A DNA stretch of 17,384 bases from Halovenus sp. (GCA_028274925.1 JAQCNR010000044.1:1-17384); one strand, 5' to 3'. Shown: positions 7,755 through 13,876, numbered from the stretch's first letter. The notes: generated by a model not told the origin, from the sequence alone. Numbers and translations: made by a program.

Positions 7755-7991
7755 ATTTTGTGTTGAATTTGTGTATCAATAAGCATTACGACAGTCAATA
7801 TGTATGCTGTACCAACCAGTTCAACAAGTCAAAAAGTCGGTGTGAGACTTGTTCGATGGCAATCGACTGGGAGCGGTACATTCTGAAAATAGCCGACACA
7901 CCGGAGCGAGTTTTCAGTTTTCGTACGGTCACCAGTATGCGGCCCAACATCTTGGCAAAATCTTTTCCTCGCTACTCGGAGTGCTCCCAGT
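7755..7991. other. Divergent intergenic region with inverted repeats
   Basis: This 237-base gap separates the divergent antitoxin and DUF2306-type genes and is lower in GC than its surroundings. It holds the antitoxin TATA (7774-7783). It also holds the inverted repeat AACAAGTC (7823-7830) with GACTTGTT (7846-7853), and a second one, CTGAAAA (7883-7889) with TTTTCAG (7911-7917). The element AAAATCTTTT (7957-7966) ends about 26 bases before ATG 7992 and is the likely TATA of the membrane-protein gene. I see no convincing coding frame. The repeats could be operators, but nothing here proves it. Confidence 0.5.
7774..7783 (-). promoter_or_regulatory. Probable TATA element of the antitoxin-toxin operon
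   Basis: The minus strand reads CTTATTGATA 20-29 bases before the antitoxin ATG at 7754. The surroundings are AT-rich compared with the rest of the window. Confidence 0.45.
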
Positions 7992-8633
7992 ATGGCGCTC
8001 ACAACGACCGGTGTGGTCCTCGGCGTCCACGTGCTGGCAGGCGTCGTCGCGCTGCTGGCGGGTCTGGGCGCAATCGTGACCCGAAAGGGCAGGAGTCGAC
8101 ACAACACGGCCGGGAAAGTCTACGTCGCGGCGATGGGCGGTGTCGTCGTGACCGCCGTCCCGCTGGCTGTGTTCATCGACAACTGGTTTCTGCTCGCAGT
8201 CGCCATCTTCAGCGGCTATCTCGTCTGTTCGGGCTATCGGATAATCCGCCGGCGACACCGTCAAATCGACCGGGTGACCAGACGGGATTACCTGCTACAG
8301 GGGTCGATGCTCTCGGCGGGCGTGGTAATGGTCGCCGCGGGCGGACTGGGGGCTGTCTCACTGGGGCCGGTGCTGGTCGTCTTTGGTGTCATCGGAATCA
8401 CCCTCGCAGTCCGCGAACTGCGGACGCTTCGCCAGCAGCGCGGGACGCCGTGGATCGACCGCCACATTACCTACATGGGTGGCGGCTACATCGCAACAGT
8501 CACTGCAGCAACCACCGTCAACCTGACCATGCTCCCGCCGCTGGCGCGCTGGCTTGGACCGACGGCAGTCGGGACACCGCTGATCGTGTACGCGGTCAAT
8601 CACTACCGGCCCGTGTTCGCACCGAACGCCTAG
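7992..8633 (+). CDS. Multi-pass membrane protein, DUF2306 type
   Basis: 213-residue hydrophobic protein with about six to seven membrane segments (roughly residues 5-28, 45-66, 67-83, 103-121, 122-140, 160-180 and 188-205). It carries conserved-looking histidines at the start of helices: LHVLAG (His13), SRHNTAGKVYV (His37) and DRHITYMGGGY (His158). The HxxxG and RHxxxGKxY pattern is that of DUF2306 membrane proteins, for which I know no firm function. Histidines at helix ends could hold heme or metal, but that is speculation. It has its own promoter (AAAATCTTTT near 7957-7966, leaderless start). Its stop TAG overlaps the stop of the convergent CoA-hydrolase gene by four bases (CTAG). Confidence 0.82.
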   Translation: MALTTTGVVLGVHVLAGVVALLAGLGAIVTRKGRSRHNTAGKVYVAAMGGVVVTAVPLAVFIDNWFLLAVAIFSGYLVCSGYRIIRRRHRQIDRVTRRDYLLQGSMLSAGVVMVAAGGLGAVSLGPVLVVFGVIGITLAVRELRTLRQQRGTPWIDRHITYMGGGYIATVTAATTVNLTMLPPLARWLGPTAVGTPLIVYAVNHYRPVFAPNA

Positions 8634-10792
8634 ACGAGTCCTTCCTCAGCGAGCGCGAGTGTGACCAGCCGTTTGTACGCGAATTCTTTGGGCGACGACG
8701 GCGATTCTAGCCCCATCCGGTCGAGATAGGGCTTTGCCGCGCTCGGTGTAAACAGCGCCTTCGGGAGGTTTCGAGCAGAGATATCGGGGAGGCCGCCGCC
8801 ACCCATAGCAGACTCTAACCCTTGTAGCGAGCGGGCCAGCGCCTGTTCTTCCTCGGTGAGGTCCGAACCGTAGGGAAACCGCGGGAGTGTCCCGTCGTCG
8901 CGGTACGGAGCCAGCGCCGACTCGATTGTTTCGGGGTAGTTGTTGCGAGCGTCGTCGGGGAGTTCCCACTCCTCTGGGAGTTTGCCGGCTTCCTTCGCCT
9001 GTGTGATGAGTGTGTCCTGAAATCGTGAGTCGGCAATCGAAATCATCTCGCCGATGACCTCCGCGTCGGATTTGTCCCGGAGGTCAGCAACGCCGTACTC
9101 GGTGACGACGATATCCCGGAGGTGTCGTGGGATGGTGATGTGGCCGTAGTTGAAGACGACGTTCGATTCTGGGTCGCCGTCGCTCTGTCGGGTCGCCCGA
9201 ATCATGATAATCGAGCGGCCGTCGTCGAGTTCGTGGGCCTGATTGACGAAGTTGAACTGGCCGCCGACCCCGCTGACGACCCGCCCGTCGGCCGTTCCAT
9301 CGGAGGCAACACCGCCGGTGACTGTCGCTTTCATGCCAGTATTGACGAAGCGAGCGTGGCGGCGCTGGCGGCGTTTCAACTGCTGGTCGCCGTACAGCGC
9401 GTTGGTGAACTGGACGCTGGTCATCGCGAGTTTGCGGCGGCGCTCGGGCGAGAGGTCCCGTAATCCCTCGTAGAATTTCTGGGCACCCATGAAGAAGCCG
9501 CCGTGCAGGACATGGCCCCCCGACAGCGAGTCGCCGAGTGCGTACTCGGCGATGGCGCTGCGGGCCTCACTCCGGCCGAGGTTCGCCGGAATCGACTCGC
9601 CGGCGACCCGCAGTGTTCCGTCGTCGTAGGAAACATCTTCGGAGAAAATGCCCCAGTTATTGAGGAAGGCAACATCGTCGGCGTCGAGTTCCGGTGAGAT
9701 TTTTTCCTCAGCGAGCAGTCGGTCCAGCGTTTCGAGGGTAATTCGTTCGAAGGCATCTTCCTCGGCGAGGCGCTGGATTGTCGGGTCGTCGTAGACTTCT
9801 CGGGAGAGAACGCCCGCGTCGTAGAGTTCGAGGAAGGCCTGCACGAACATCTCCGTCGCGCCGTACAGTCCCTCATCGAAGGGAGCGAGTCCACCGAGTT
9901 CGTCGACGAGCGGAACGTCCGCGGCGTCGATGTCTTCGACGATGTCGCGGTAGGTGTCGTTGTCGGTGTGTCGGATCTGAGTTGCCCAGCCGATGGCGTC
10001 ACCGAGCGAGCCAATGCCAATCTGGAGGGTGCCGCCGTCGCGCAGCAGCGTACTGACCCGGAGGCCGATGGCCTGGTCGGCGTAGCTGACCGCCTCGTTC
10101 GGCGGACCGAACAGCGTGGTTTCGGTGTCGCTGTCGAGGACGGCATCGAACTTCTCTGTGGGAACCGGCGCGTCGCCGTACATGAACGGCATCTCCGCAG
10201 AGCGTTCGCCGACGATCATCGTGTTACGCTCGCCGCGCTCGCGGGCCTCCCGCATCGAATCGATGAGGTCACGCGAGAGGTCGGTGTTCGAGCCGATGTT
10301 GTAGTGCGTCTCGCCGTCGTATTCGCCCGCGCCGACGAGTTGGAGCAGGAGATTCGGTTCTGCTTCGCGGAAGGCCCGCAGTGCGTGGGTGTAGTTGACG
10401 CTGTGGTGGGCTTGCTGGGCGGTCGGGTTGTCCATATGCCGACCCGGCGGGAAGTAGAACTGGTGAATCTCGATGTTTTCCGGAAGTTCCTGCTCGTCCA
10501 GCAGTTCGGCGTAGCGGAGATTCGGGTACGAGCCGAACAGTCGGTCGAGAATCGGGTCGAGCAGTCGGCGTTCGAGGTCACTGCCGGGTTCAGGTTTCGA
10601 GAGGGTCAGTGCCGTCCAGATAGAGAGGTCGATCTCCGGGTCCGCCAGCGCGCGGTCGACGAGTTCGTTGAGGATGTGATTCGCCTTCCCGATGCCCAGC
10701 GGTGTCCCAACGACGATCTCAGTCCCGAGAGCGTCCAGAATCGCGTCGACAATCGCCTCGGGGTCGTCGTACGTAGTCGCCATGTCGGCCAT
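8630..10792 (-). CDS. Acetyl-CoA hydrolase/CoA-transferase family protein, long form
   Basis: About 720 residues, against roughly 430-450 for ordinary acetyl-CoA hydrolases and butyryl- or 4-hydroxybutyrate-CoA transferases. The fold signatures are in order. The N-terminal domain ends in GGTLQIGIGSLGDAIGWA (near residue 255). LYGATEMFVQAF (near 315) contains the Glu aligned with the catalytic GIHTEM glutamate of CoA transferases. LHGGFFMGAQKFYEGL follows. The C-terminal domain has GMKATVTGGVASDG, SGVGGQFNFVNQA (near 505) and DIVVTEYGVADLRDKSDAEV (near 565). The extra length is an N-terminal part, about 90 residues inserted before LHGGF, and about 110 after the core. It would transfer CoA between acyl-CoA and a carboxylate, or hydrolyse acyl-CoA. 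The substrate is unknown. Starts at 10801 (GTG), 10792 and 10783 (ATG) are possible; I prefer 10792. It is monocistronic. Confidence 0.88.
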   Translation of the reverse strand: MADMATTYDDPEAIVDAILDALGTEIVVGTPLGIGKANHILNELVDRALADPEIDLSIWTALTLSKPEPGSDLERRLLDPILDRLFGSYPNLRYAELLDEQELPENIEIHQFYFPPGRHMDNPTAQQAHHSVNYTHALRAFREAEPNLLLQLVGAGEYDGETHYNIGSNTDLSRDLIDSMREARERGERNTMIVGERSAEMPFMYGDAPVPTEKFDAVLDSDTETTLFGPPNEAVSYADQAIGLRVSTLLRDGGTLQIGIGSLGDAIGWATQIRHTDNDTYRDIVEDIDAADVPLVDELGGLAPFDEGLYGATEMFVQAFLELYDAGVLSREVYDDPTIQRLAEEDAFERITLETLDRLLAEEKISPELDADDVAFLNNWGIFSEDVSYDDGTLRVAGESIPANLGRSEARSAIAEYALGDSLSGGHVLHGGFFMGAQKFYEGLRDLSPERRRKLAMTSVQFTNALYGDQQLKRRQRRHARFVNTGMKATVTGGVASDGTADGRVVSGVGGQFNFVNQAHELDDGRSIIMIRATRQSDGDPESNVVFNYGHITIPRHLRDIVVTEYGVADLRDKSDAEVIGEMISIADSRFQDTLITQAKEAGKLPEEWELPDDARNNYPETIESALAPYRDDGTLPRFPYGSDLTEEEQALARSLQGLESAMGGGGLPDISARNLPKALFTPSAAKPYLDRMGLESPSSPKEFAYKRLVTLALAEEGLV

Positions 10793-10840
10793 CTTTCGCA
10801 CCCGCCTACATCAACGGTTTGGAACCGATGTAACGTCACA

Positions 10841-10850
10841 ACACATTTTC
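10841..10850 (+). promoter_or_regulatory. Probable TATA element of the zinc-ribbon protein gene
   Basis: ACACATTTTC ends 24 bases before ATG 10874, giving a leaderless or nearly leaderless transcript. No equally clear box is seen for the divergent CoA-hydrolase gene in the same 81-base gap. Confidence 0.4.
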
Positions 10851-10873
10851 GGCGTCGTCGCGTTCGTTCAGAT

Positions 10874-11527
10874 ATGAGCGACGAGTTCGACAAAGAAGCC
10901 GAACGTGAGAAGTTAGAAGAGAAGTACGAGCGAGACAAGCAGAAACGCCAGGCCACCGAGCAGATGAGCGAACTGCTCCTGCAGGGCGCGACGATGACCA
11001 ACGCCCACTGCTCGGAGTGTGGCGACCCAATCTTCCGCTACGAAGAACAGGAATTCTGTCCCACGTGTGAAAAACCAGTCGATAGAGGCAGCCAGAGCGA
11101 CGACGAAGACGGGAGTGAGGATGATGACAGCATCCAGGTGACGACGCCGAGTAACGACGCGCGCGTCTCCTTCGGACAGGGCAAAGAGGGCGAGCAGCCA
11201 GCGGAGAACGGACAGGAAACGCCTGACCAGAACGTCACCGAGGAGACTCCACAGCAGCCACGTCAGCCCGCGAACCGCCAGACTGAGCCGCCACAGCAGA
11301 ATCCGCAGGCTACAAACCAGAATCAGCCAGCACAGCCACCAGCCAACCACCAGACCAACCCGCAGGCCGGAGCCGAACCGGGCGTCGCCGCGGCACGAGA
11401 GGCGCTCGTGCAGACACTCACACGGTTTAGCCAGCAGGCCGCCGCCGCTGACGACCCAACCCGAGCGCAGGAGCATCTCGCTGCCGCACGCGAAGCGGCC
11501 GAGGCGCTTGCCGCGCTGCGTCAGTAG
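10874..11527 (+). CDS. SSSCA1/Auto_anti-p27-family zinc-ribbon protein with disordered Gln/Pro-rich linker
   Basis: 217 residues. Residues 5-35 are a charged helix likely to form a coiled coil (EREKLEEKYERDKQKRQ), followed by MSELLLQGATMTNAHC. A zinc ribbon follows with CSEC (Cys46, Cys49) and CPTC (Cys62, Cys65). The LLQGATMT...HC..CG.P.F......CP.C pattern is the Auto_anti-p27 (Sjogren syndrome/scleroderma autoantigen 1, ZNRD2) domain found across archaea and eukaryotes. Residues about 70-165 are low-complexity, acidic first and then rich in Gln, Pro and Asn. Residues 168-217 form an Ala-rich helical tail (VAAAREALVQTLTRF, then LAAAREAAEALAALRQ). The molecular role is not established. The frame stays open upstream to 9968, but that is antisense to the CoA-hydrolase gene, so I start at ATG 10874. 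It converges on cca with six bases between the stops. Confidence 0.85.
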   Translation: MSDEFDKEAEREKLEEKYERDKQKRQATEQMSELLLQGATMTNAHCSECGDPIFRYEEQEFCPTCEKPVDRGSQSDDEDGSEDDDSIQVTTPSNDARVSFGQGKEGEQPAENGQETPDQNVTEETPQQPRQPANRQTEPPQQNPQATNQNQPAQPPANHQTNPQAGAEPGVAAAREALVQTLTRFSQQAAAADDPTRAQEHLAAAREAAEALAALRQ

Positions 11528-11533
11528 CGAGTC

Positions 11534-12892
11534 TTAGTTTCGTGGTGTCGGGTCGAGATACCGCGCCAGTGCAGTTCCAAACGAGTCTGCGAGTGTTGCA
11601 ACTTCGTCACCGACGAGCAGGTCGTACTCGGATTCGAGTGCAGACTCGACGTGCGCGCCGAGCGCGACATCGAACAGCGCGTCGCTGTCGAGCAGGTCGG
11701 CGGCCGAGGTGACCGCGCGCTCGCGCTCGACGACGTAGCGGTCGCCCTCGATGAACGGCCCGTAAACATCATCCTCGGCGTAGGCGTCGTAGAAGCGTTC
11801 GGCGTGCTCGCCGACGTGGACCGGCGGTCCCTCGTGGCGCTCGACGGTGGGTCGCTCGGCAACGGCGAGTTCGAGCAGGAGGACAGCGGTGTCGTCGGCG
11901 AACGCAGCCGTCCGGAACACGTCGAAGCCGCGCCGGTCGAGTTCCTCACGGATTCCCTGTCGGGAGCGTTCGAGCTGTGGCCAGAGTTGGTCGTCGACGA
12001 TATCCGGCGCGGCGAAGCGAATCGCCACCGGCGTCGTCCCCCGGCGCTCGAACTCCGCGGCGACAGCGTCCGACGCAAGTGGTTCGGGCTGGGCCTCGGT
12101 GAACAGCGAGTCGCGGGGGTCAGCGAGCAGGTCGCGGGCGAAGTGTTGGACCCGGGCGACGTTGGCAGGTGAGAGGACAGCAGCGACGTTGCGTCCGGGG
12201 TCAGTCGGGTCGATCATCACCATCGGGTCGTCGAACGTCTCCGTAGCGTGCCCTTCGGGGTCGAATTCGACGGGTGGGTGCCACGCTGTCGCGGCTTCGA
12301 GTAGCGGCCGGAAGCCGCCGTACTCGACGACGAGTAGTTCGGTCAGGAAGCCAGAGAAACCGCGCGTTTTCAGATCACTACCGTAGACGCCGATTCCGGT
12401 GAAGAACTGCTTGCAGATACGGACATCACTCGCGAGGGCGGGCGTCAGGCGCTCGCTGATGTAGTTGGTGTGAAACGGCGTCCGGTCGACGGCCGAGCGA
12501 ATGTCAGCCGCATCCTCCACATCGTAGCAGGGGACGAGGTCGACCGCGAAGCCCTCGTACTCGCCGACGACGTAGGGATGTTCAGCGTACTCCTCGCGGC
12601 CGTCGGGCAGCACCTCGTGGCCGATGGCGAGGCCGTGGGACTCCAGTTCCTCGCGGTCCAACTCCGGCGAGAAGCGGACAAACAGGTCGATATCGCGGTC
12701 GCCAGCCAGCCACGTATTCCGGGCTGTCGAGCCGACGCGGACGACATCTGCCTCGACTGCGCGGTCGGTGATGGCCTCGCGTGCGCGGTCGGTTAGCTCC
12801 TCAGTCACGGCTGCCAGTCGCTCGCGTTCGTCGTCGGTGGGCTCGACGCGCTCGCGGACGCGCTGGACGGTTGCGTCGAACTCGTCGCTCAT
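11534..12892 (-). CDS. cca: CCA-adding enzyme (archaeal class I tRNA nucleotidyltransferase)
   Basis: Adds or repairs the 3' CCA of tRNAs without a nucleic-acid template. About 452 residues, the usual archaeal length. The nucleotidyltransferase core is GSTARNTWLAGDRDIDLFVRF, with GS at 54-55 and the metal-binding Asp67 and Asp69. The third carboxylate is Asp118 in GFAVDLVPCY. The later motifs RTPFHTNYI and DVRICKQFFTGIGVYGSDLKTRGFSG, followed by LLVVEYGGF, are hallmarks of the archaeal class I enzyme. I chose ATG 12892 (MSDEFDATVQRV); an in-frame ATG two codons earlier (12898) is equally possible. The gene is divergent from tRNA-Asn, whose gene does not encode CCA, so this enzyme is needed to mature the neighbouring tRNA. 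Confidence 0.95.
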   Translation of the reverse strand: MSDEFDATVQRVRERVEPTDDERERLAAVTEELTDRAREAITDRAVEADVVRVGSTARNTWLAGDRDIDLFVRFSPELDREELESHGLAIGHEVLPDGREEYAEHPYVVGEYEGFAVDLVPCYDVEDAADIRSAVDRTPFHTNYISERLTPALASDVRICKQFFTGIGVYGSDLKTRGFSGFLTELLVVEYGGFRPLLEAATAWHPPVEFDPEGHATETFDDPMVMIDPTDPGRNVAAVLSPANVARVQHFARDLLADPRDSLFTEAQPEPLASDAVAAEFERRGTTPVAIRFAAPDIVDDQLWPQLERSRQGIREELDRRGFDVFRTAAFADDTAVLLLELAVAERPTVERHEGPPVHVGEHAERFYDAYAEDDVYGPFIEGDRYVVERERAVTSAADLLDSDALFDVALGAHVESALESEYDLLVGDEVATLADSFGTALARYLDPTPRN

Positions 12893-12952
12893 GTTCATCG
12901 CTTGCCGGCAGGTGCGTGAAAGCGTGTCGGTGCAGGACGGAAGCGAAACGCC

Positions 12953-12960
12953 TATCAAAA
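12953..12960 (+). promoter_or_regulatory. TATA element of tRNA-Asn
   Basis: TATCAAAA ends 25 bases before the first base of the mature tRNA, standard archaeal spacing. The same AT-rich patch is the only one in the 92-base gap to cca, so it may also serve cca on the other strand with a short leader. Confidence 0.55.
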
Positions 12961-12984
12961 CAATCCGTGTATCATGGAATGCAA

Positions 12985-13057
12985 GCCGCCGTAGCTCAGT
13001 TGGTAGAGCACCTGGTTGTTACCCAGGTTGTCCCAGGTTCGAGCCCTGGCGGTGGCG
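12985..13057 (+). tRNA. tRNA-Asn (GTT)
   Basis: The cloverleaf folds completely. The acceptor arm GCCGCCG (12985-12991) pairs with CGGTGGC (13050-13056), with one G-T pair. The D-arm is TAGCTCAGTTGGTAGAGCA. The anticodon stem CCTGG (13011-13015) pairs with CCAGG (13023-13027), and the loop TTGTTAC carries the anticodon GTT at 13018-13020. The T-arm CCAGG (13033-13037) pairs with CCTGG (13045-13049) around TTCGAGC. The discriminator base is G13057, as expected for tRNA-Asn. There is no intron and no encoded CCA (TGT follows). Confidence 0.97.
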
Positions 13058-13211
13058 TGTTTCTGCCGCGAATTACGTGACGAGCGAAGCGAGTCACCCG
13101 TGAGCGGCGAAACCGCCGAACAACAGGGCTCGAACACGCAAGTCGCAGTCCGCGCAGCCGAACCAAGTGAGGCGAGCAGAACCGTCTTGCAATCGGTTCG
13201 AGCCCTGGCGG
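13036..13211 (+). repeat. Direct and inverted copies of the tRNA T-arm (possible att remnants)
   Basis: The 17-base string GGTTCGAGCCCTGGCGG in the 3' part of tRNA-Asn (13036-13052) recurs exactly at 13195-13211. An inverted copy of 12 of these bases, CAGGGCTCGAAC, lies between them at 13124-13135. Direct repeats of a tRNA 3' end are the usual signature of tyrosine-recombinase integration at tRNA genes. No integrase or cargo remains in the 142 bases between the two copies, so if an element was here only its ends persist. Confidence 0.55.
13077..13118. repeat. Two short hairpins just after tRNA-Asn
   Basis: GTGAC (13077-13081) pairs with GTCAC (13093-13097) around GAGCGAAGCGA. CGGCG (13105-13109) pairs with CGCCG (13114-13118) around AAAC. 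The 14 bases GACGAGCGAAGCGA (13079-13092) recur exactly at 13338-13351, so this motif brackets the whole hairpin-rich region. Confidence 0.5.
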
Positions 13212-13311
13212 GGTTCGACAGACGCGAGGCGTCTGTCGAGCCAATCGAAACGCGCCGCGTTTCGATGACGGCGTCAATTTTAATTGACGCCCCATCAGAC
13301 TCTGTCTGATG
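13212..13311. repeat. Tiled array of four strong hairpins with unrelated stems
   Basis: Four palindromes follow one another with one, three and one bases between them. A, 13212-13242: GGTTCGACAGACGC pairs with GCGTCTGTCGAGCC around GAG, 14 pairs with one G-T. B, 13244-13266: ATCGAAACG pairs with CGTTTCGAT around CGCCG. C, 13270-13291: GGCGTCAATT pairs with AATTGACGCC around TT. D, 13293-13311: CATCAGAC pairs with GTCTGATG around TCT. A weaker stem follows: TAGCG 13325-13329 with CGCTA 13359-13363, enclosing CGAG 13340-13343 with CTCG 13352-13355. The stems share no sequence. The region lies between tRNA-Asn and hsp20 and has no convincing coding frame. Confidence 0.8.
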
Positions 13312-13392
13312 ATGGCGCTTTCTATAGCGAACAACACGACGAGCGAAGCGACTCGGTACGCTAAACGCACAAAAAGTGCCGGTAAATTAACA

Positions 13393-13400
13393 TTTATTTA
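13393..13400 (+). promoter_or_regulatory. TATA element of hsp20
   Basis: TTTATTTA lies in a clearly AT-rich patch (13381-13419). The usual spacing predicts transcription starting near 13423-13428, right at the ribosome binding site. The leader would therefore be only about 12-18 bases. Confidence 0.5.
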
Positions 13401-13427
13401 GAACCGCGAACAATTATCTCATGTAGT

Positions 13428-13436
13428 GAGGTGATC
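13428..13436 (+). promoter_or_regulatory. Very strong Shine-Dalgarno sequence of hsp20
   Basis: GAGGTGATC is a nine-base perfect complement to the archaeal 16S rRNA 3' end (GATCACCTC), four bases before ATG 13441. It fixes the start. Most other single genes in this window appear leaderless, so this extended match is notable. Confidence 0.75.
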
Positions 13437-13440
13437 AGTA

Positions 13441-13809
13441 ATGGCATTGCCACGAACAGCACCAAGCTCTTGGATGGAGAACCTCGACTTCCCTAACCGA
13501 CTGTTCGAAACCGGTAGTAACGACTACGAACTGTACGAGGAGGACGACGAGTTCGTGCTCAGCGTCGAGTTGCCGGGCTTCGACCCCGAGGAGATCACCG
13601 CCTCCTGGGACAGCGGCGTCTTGAACATCGCGGCGGAACACGACGACGAACAGCGGGGAGAACGGCGCACGTATCACCGGCGGTTCCGATTCCCGAAATC
13701 CGTCGCTGACGAGGACATTACCGCCGAATACAACAACGGCATCCTCGAAATGCGGCTTCCAGTCGAGGAGGCGGTCGTCTCCGGTCGAGAAATCGAGATT
13801 ACGAGCTGA
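13441..13809 (+). CDS. Small heat-shock protein, Hsp20/alpha-crystallin family
   Basis: ATP-independent holdase chaperone that binds unfolding proteins and forms oligomers in the cytoplasm. At 122 residues it is a short family member. Residues 1-25 are a small N-terminal arm. The alpha-crystallin domain runs from YELYEEDDEFVLSVELPGFDPEEI through ASWDSGVLNIAAEHDDE and YHRRFRFPKSVADEDITAEYNNGILEMRLP. The A-x-x-x-n-G-v-L motif near the domain end is present as AEYNNGILEMRLP. The C-terminal IxI anchor is IEI in GREIEITS. It stands alone between the hairpin region and a separate promoter for the carboxyltransferase gene. The strong ribosome binding site suggests high, possibly stress-induced, expression. 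Confidence 0.93.
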   Translation: MALPRTAPSSWMENLDFPNRLFETGSNDYELYEEDDEFVLSVELPGFDPEEITASWDSGVLNIAAEHDDEQRGERRTYHRRFRFPKSVADEDITAEYNNGILEMRLPVEEAVVSGREIEITS

Positions 13810-13826
13810 CACTCGCCCGACACCCA

Positions 13827-13832
13827 TTTTTT
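13827..13832 (+). terminator. T-tract terminator after hsp20
   Basis: Six T's preceded by CACCCA, 17 bases after the hsp20 stop. Archaeal RNA polymerase ends transcription at such T tracts without needing a hairpin. Confidence 0.45.
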
Positions 13833-13841
13833 CCGTCGCGA

Positions 13842-13876
13842 CCCGTCGTTCAGTGATAACGACGGGCTACTATTTT
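13842..13876 (+). promoter_or_regulatory. Inverted repeat directly before the TATA element of the carboxyltransferase gene
   Basis: CCCGTCGTT (13842-13850) and AACGACGGG (13858-13866) form a perfect nine-base inverted repeat with a seven-base spacer. CTACTATTTT, a likely TATA element, follows at once (13867-13876). Archaeal activators often bind just upstream of the TATA/BRE, so this is a candidate operator. It could also be read as a terminator hairpin for hsp20, though no T tract follows it. Confidence 0.45.

Larger units (their letters stand above)
13058..13392. other. Non-coding region between tRNA-Asn and hsp20
   Basis: This stretch holds the T-arm copies, the small hairpins, the tiled hairpin array and the 14-base bracket repeat described separately. 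Near its end a weak stem, GCAC (13367-13370) with GTGC (13376-13379) around AAAAA, precedes the AT-rich hsp20 promoter. Open frames on both strands cross it, but they run through the tRNA gene or through palindromes and resemble no protein I know. Confidence 0.6.

Noticed and set aside
7670..8710. A 346-residue plus-strand frame over the antitoxin, intergenic region and DUF2306-type gene
   Set aside because: It is Arg/Ser/Gly-rich and runs in another frame through a clear membrane protein. No start context or motif supports it.
9968..10873. Upstream extension of the zinc-ribbon protein frame to 519 residues
   Set aside because: The extra part is antisense to the CoA-hydrolase gene. The recognised domain starts after ATG 10874, which also has a TATA element at leaderless spacing.
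13016..13309. Open frames over the tRNA-downstream hairpin region, including the minus-strand frame 12996-13370
   Set aside because: They begin or end inside tRNA-Asn and read through palindromes. The predicted peptides have no recognisable features.
13212..13311. CRISPR array or integron attC cassette
   Set aside because: There is no repeated unit with spacers, the stems differ in sequence, and no cas or integrase gene is present in the window.
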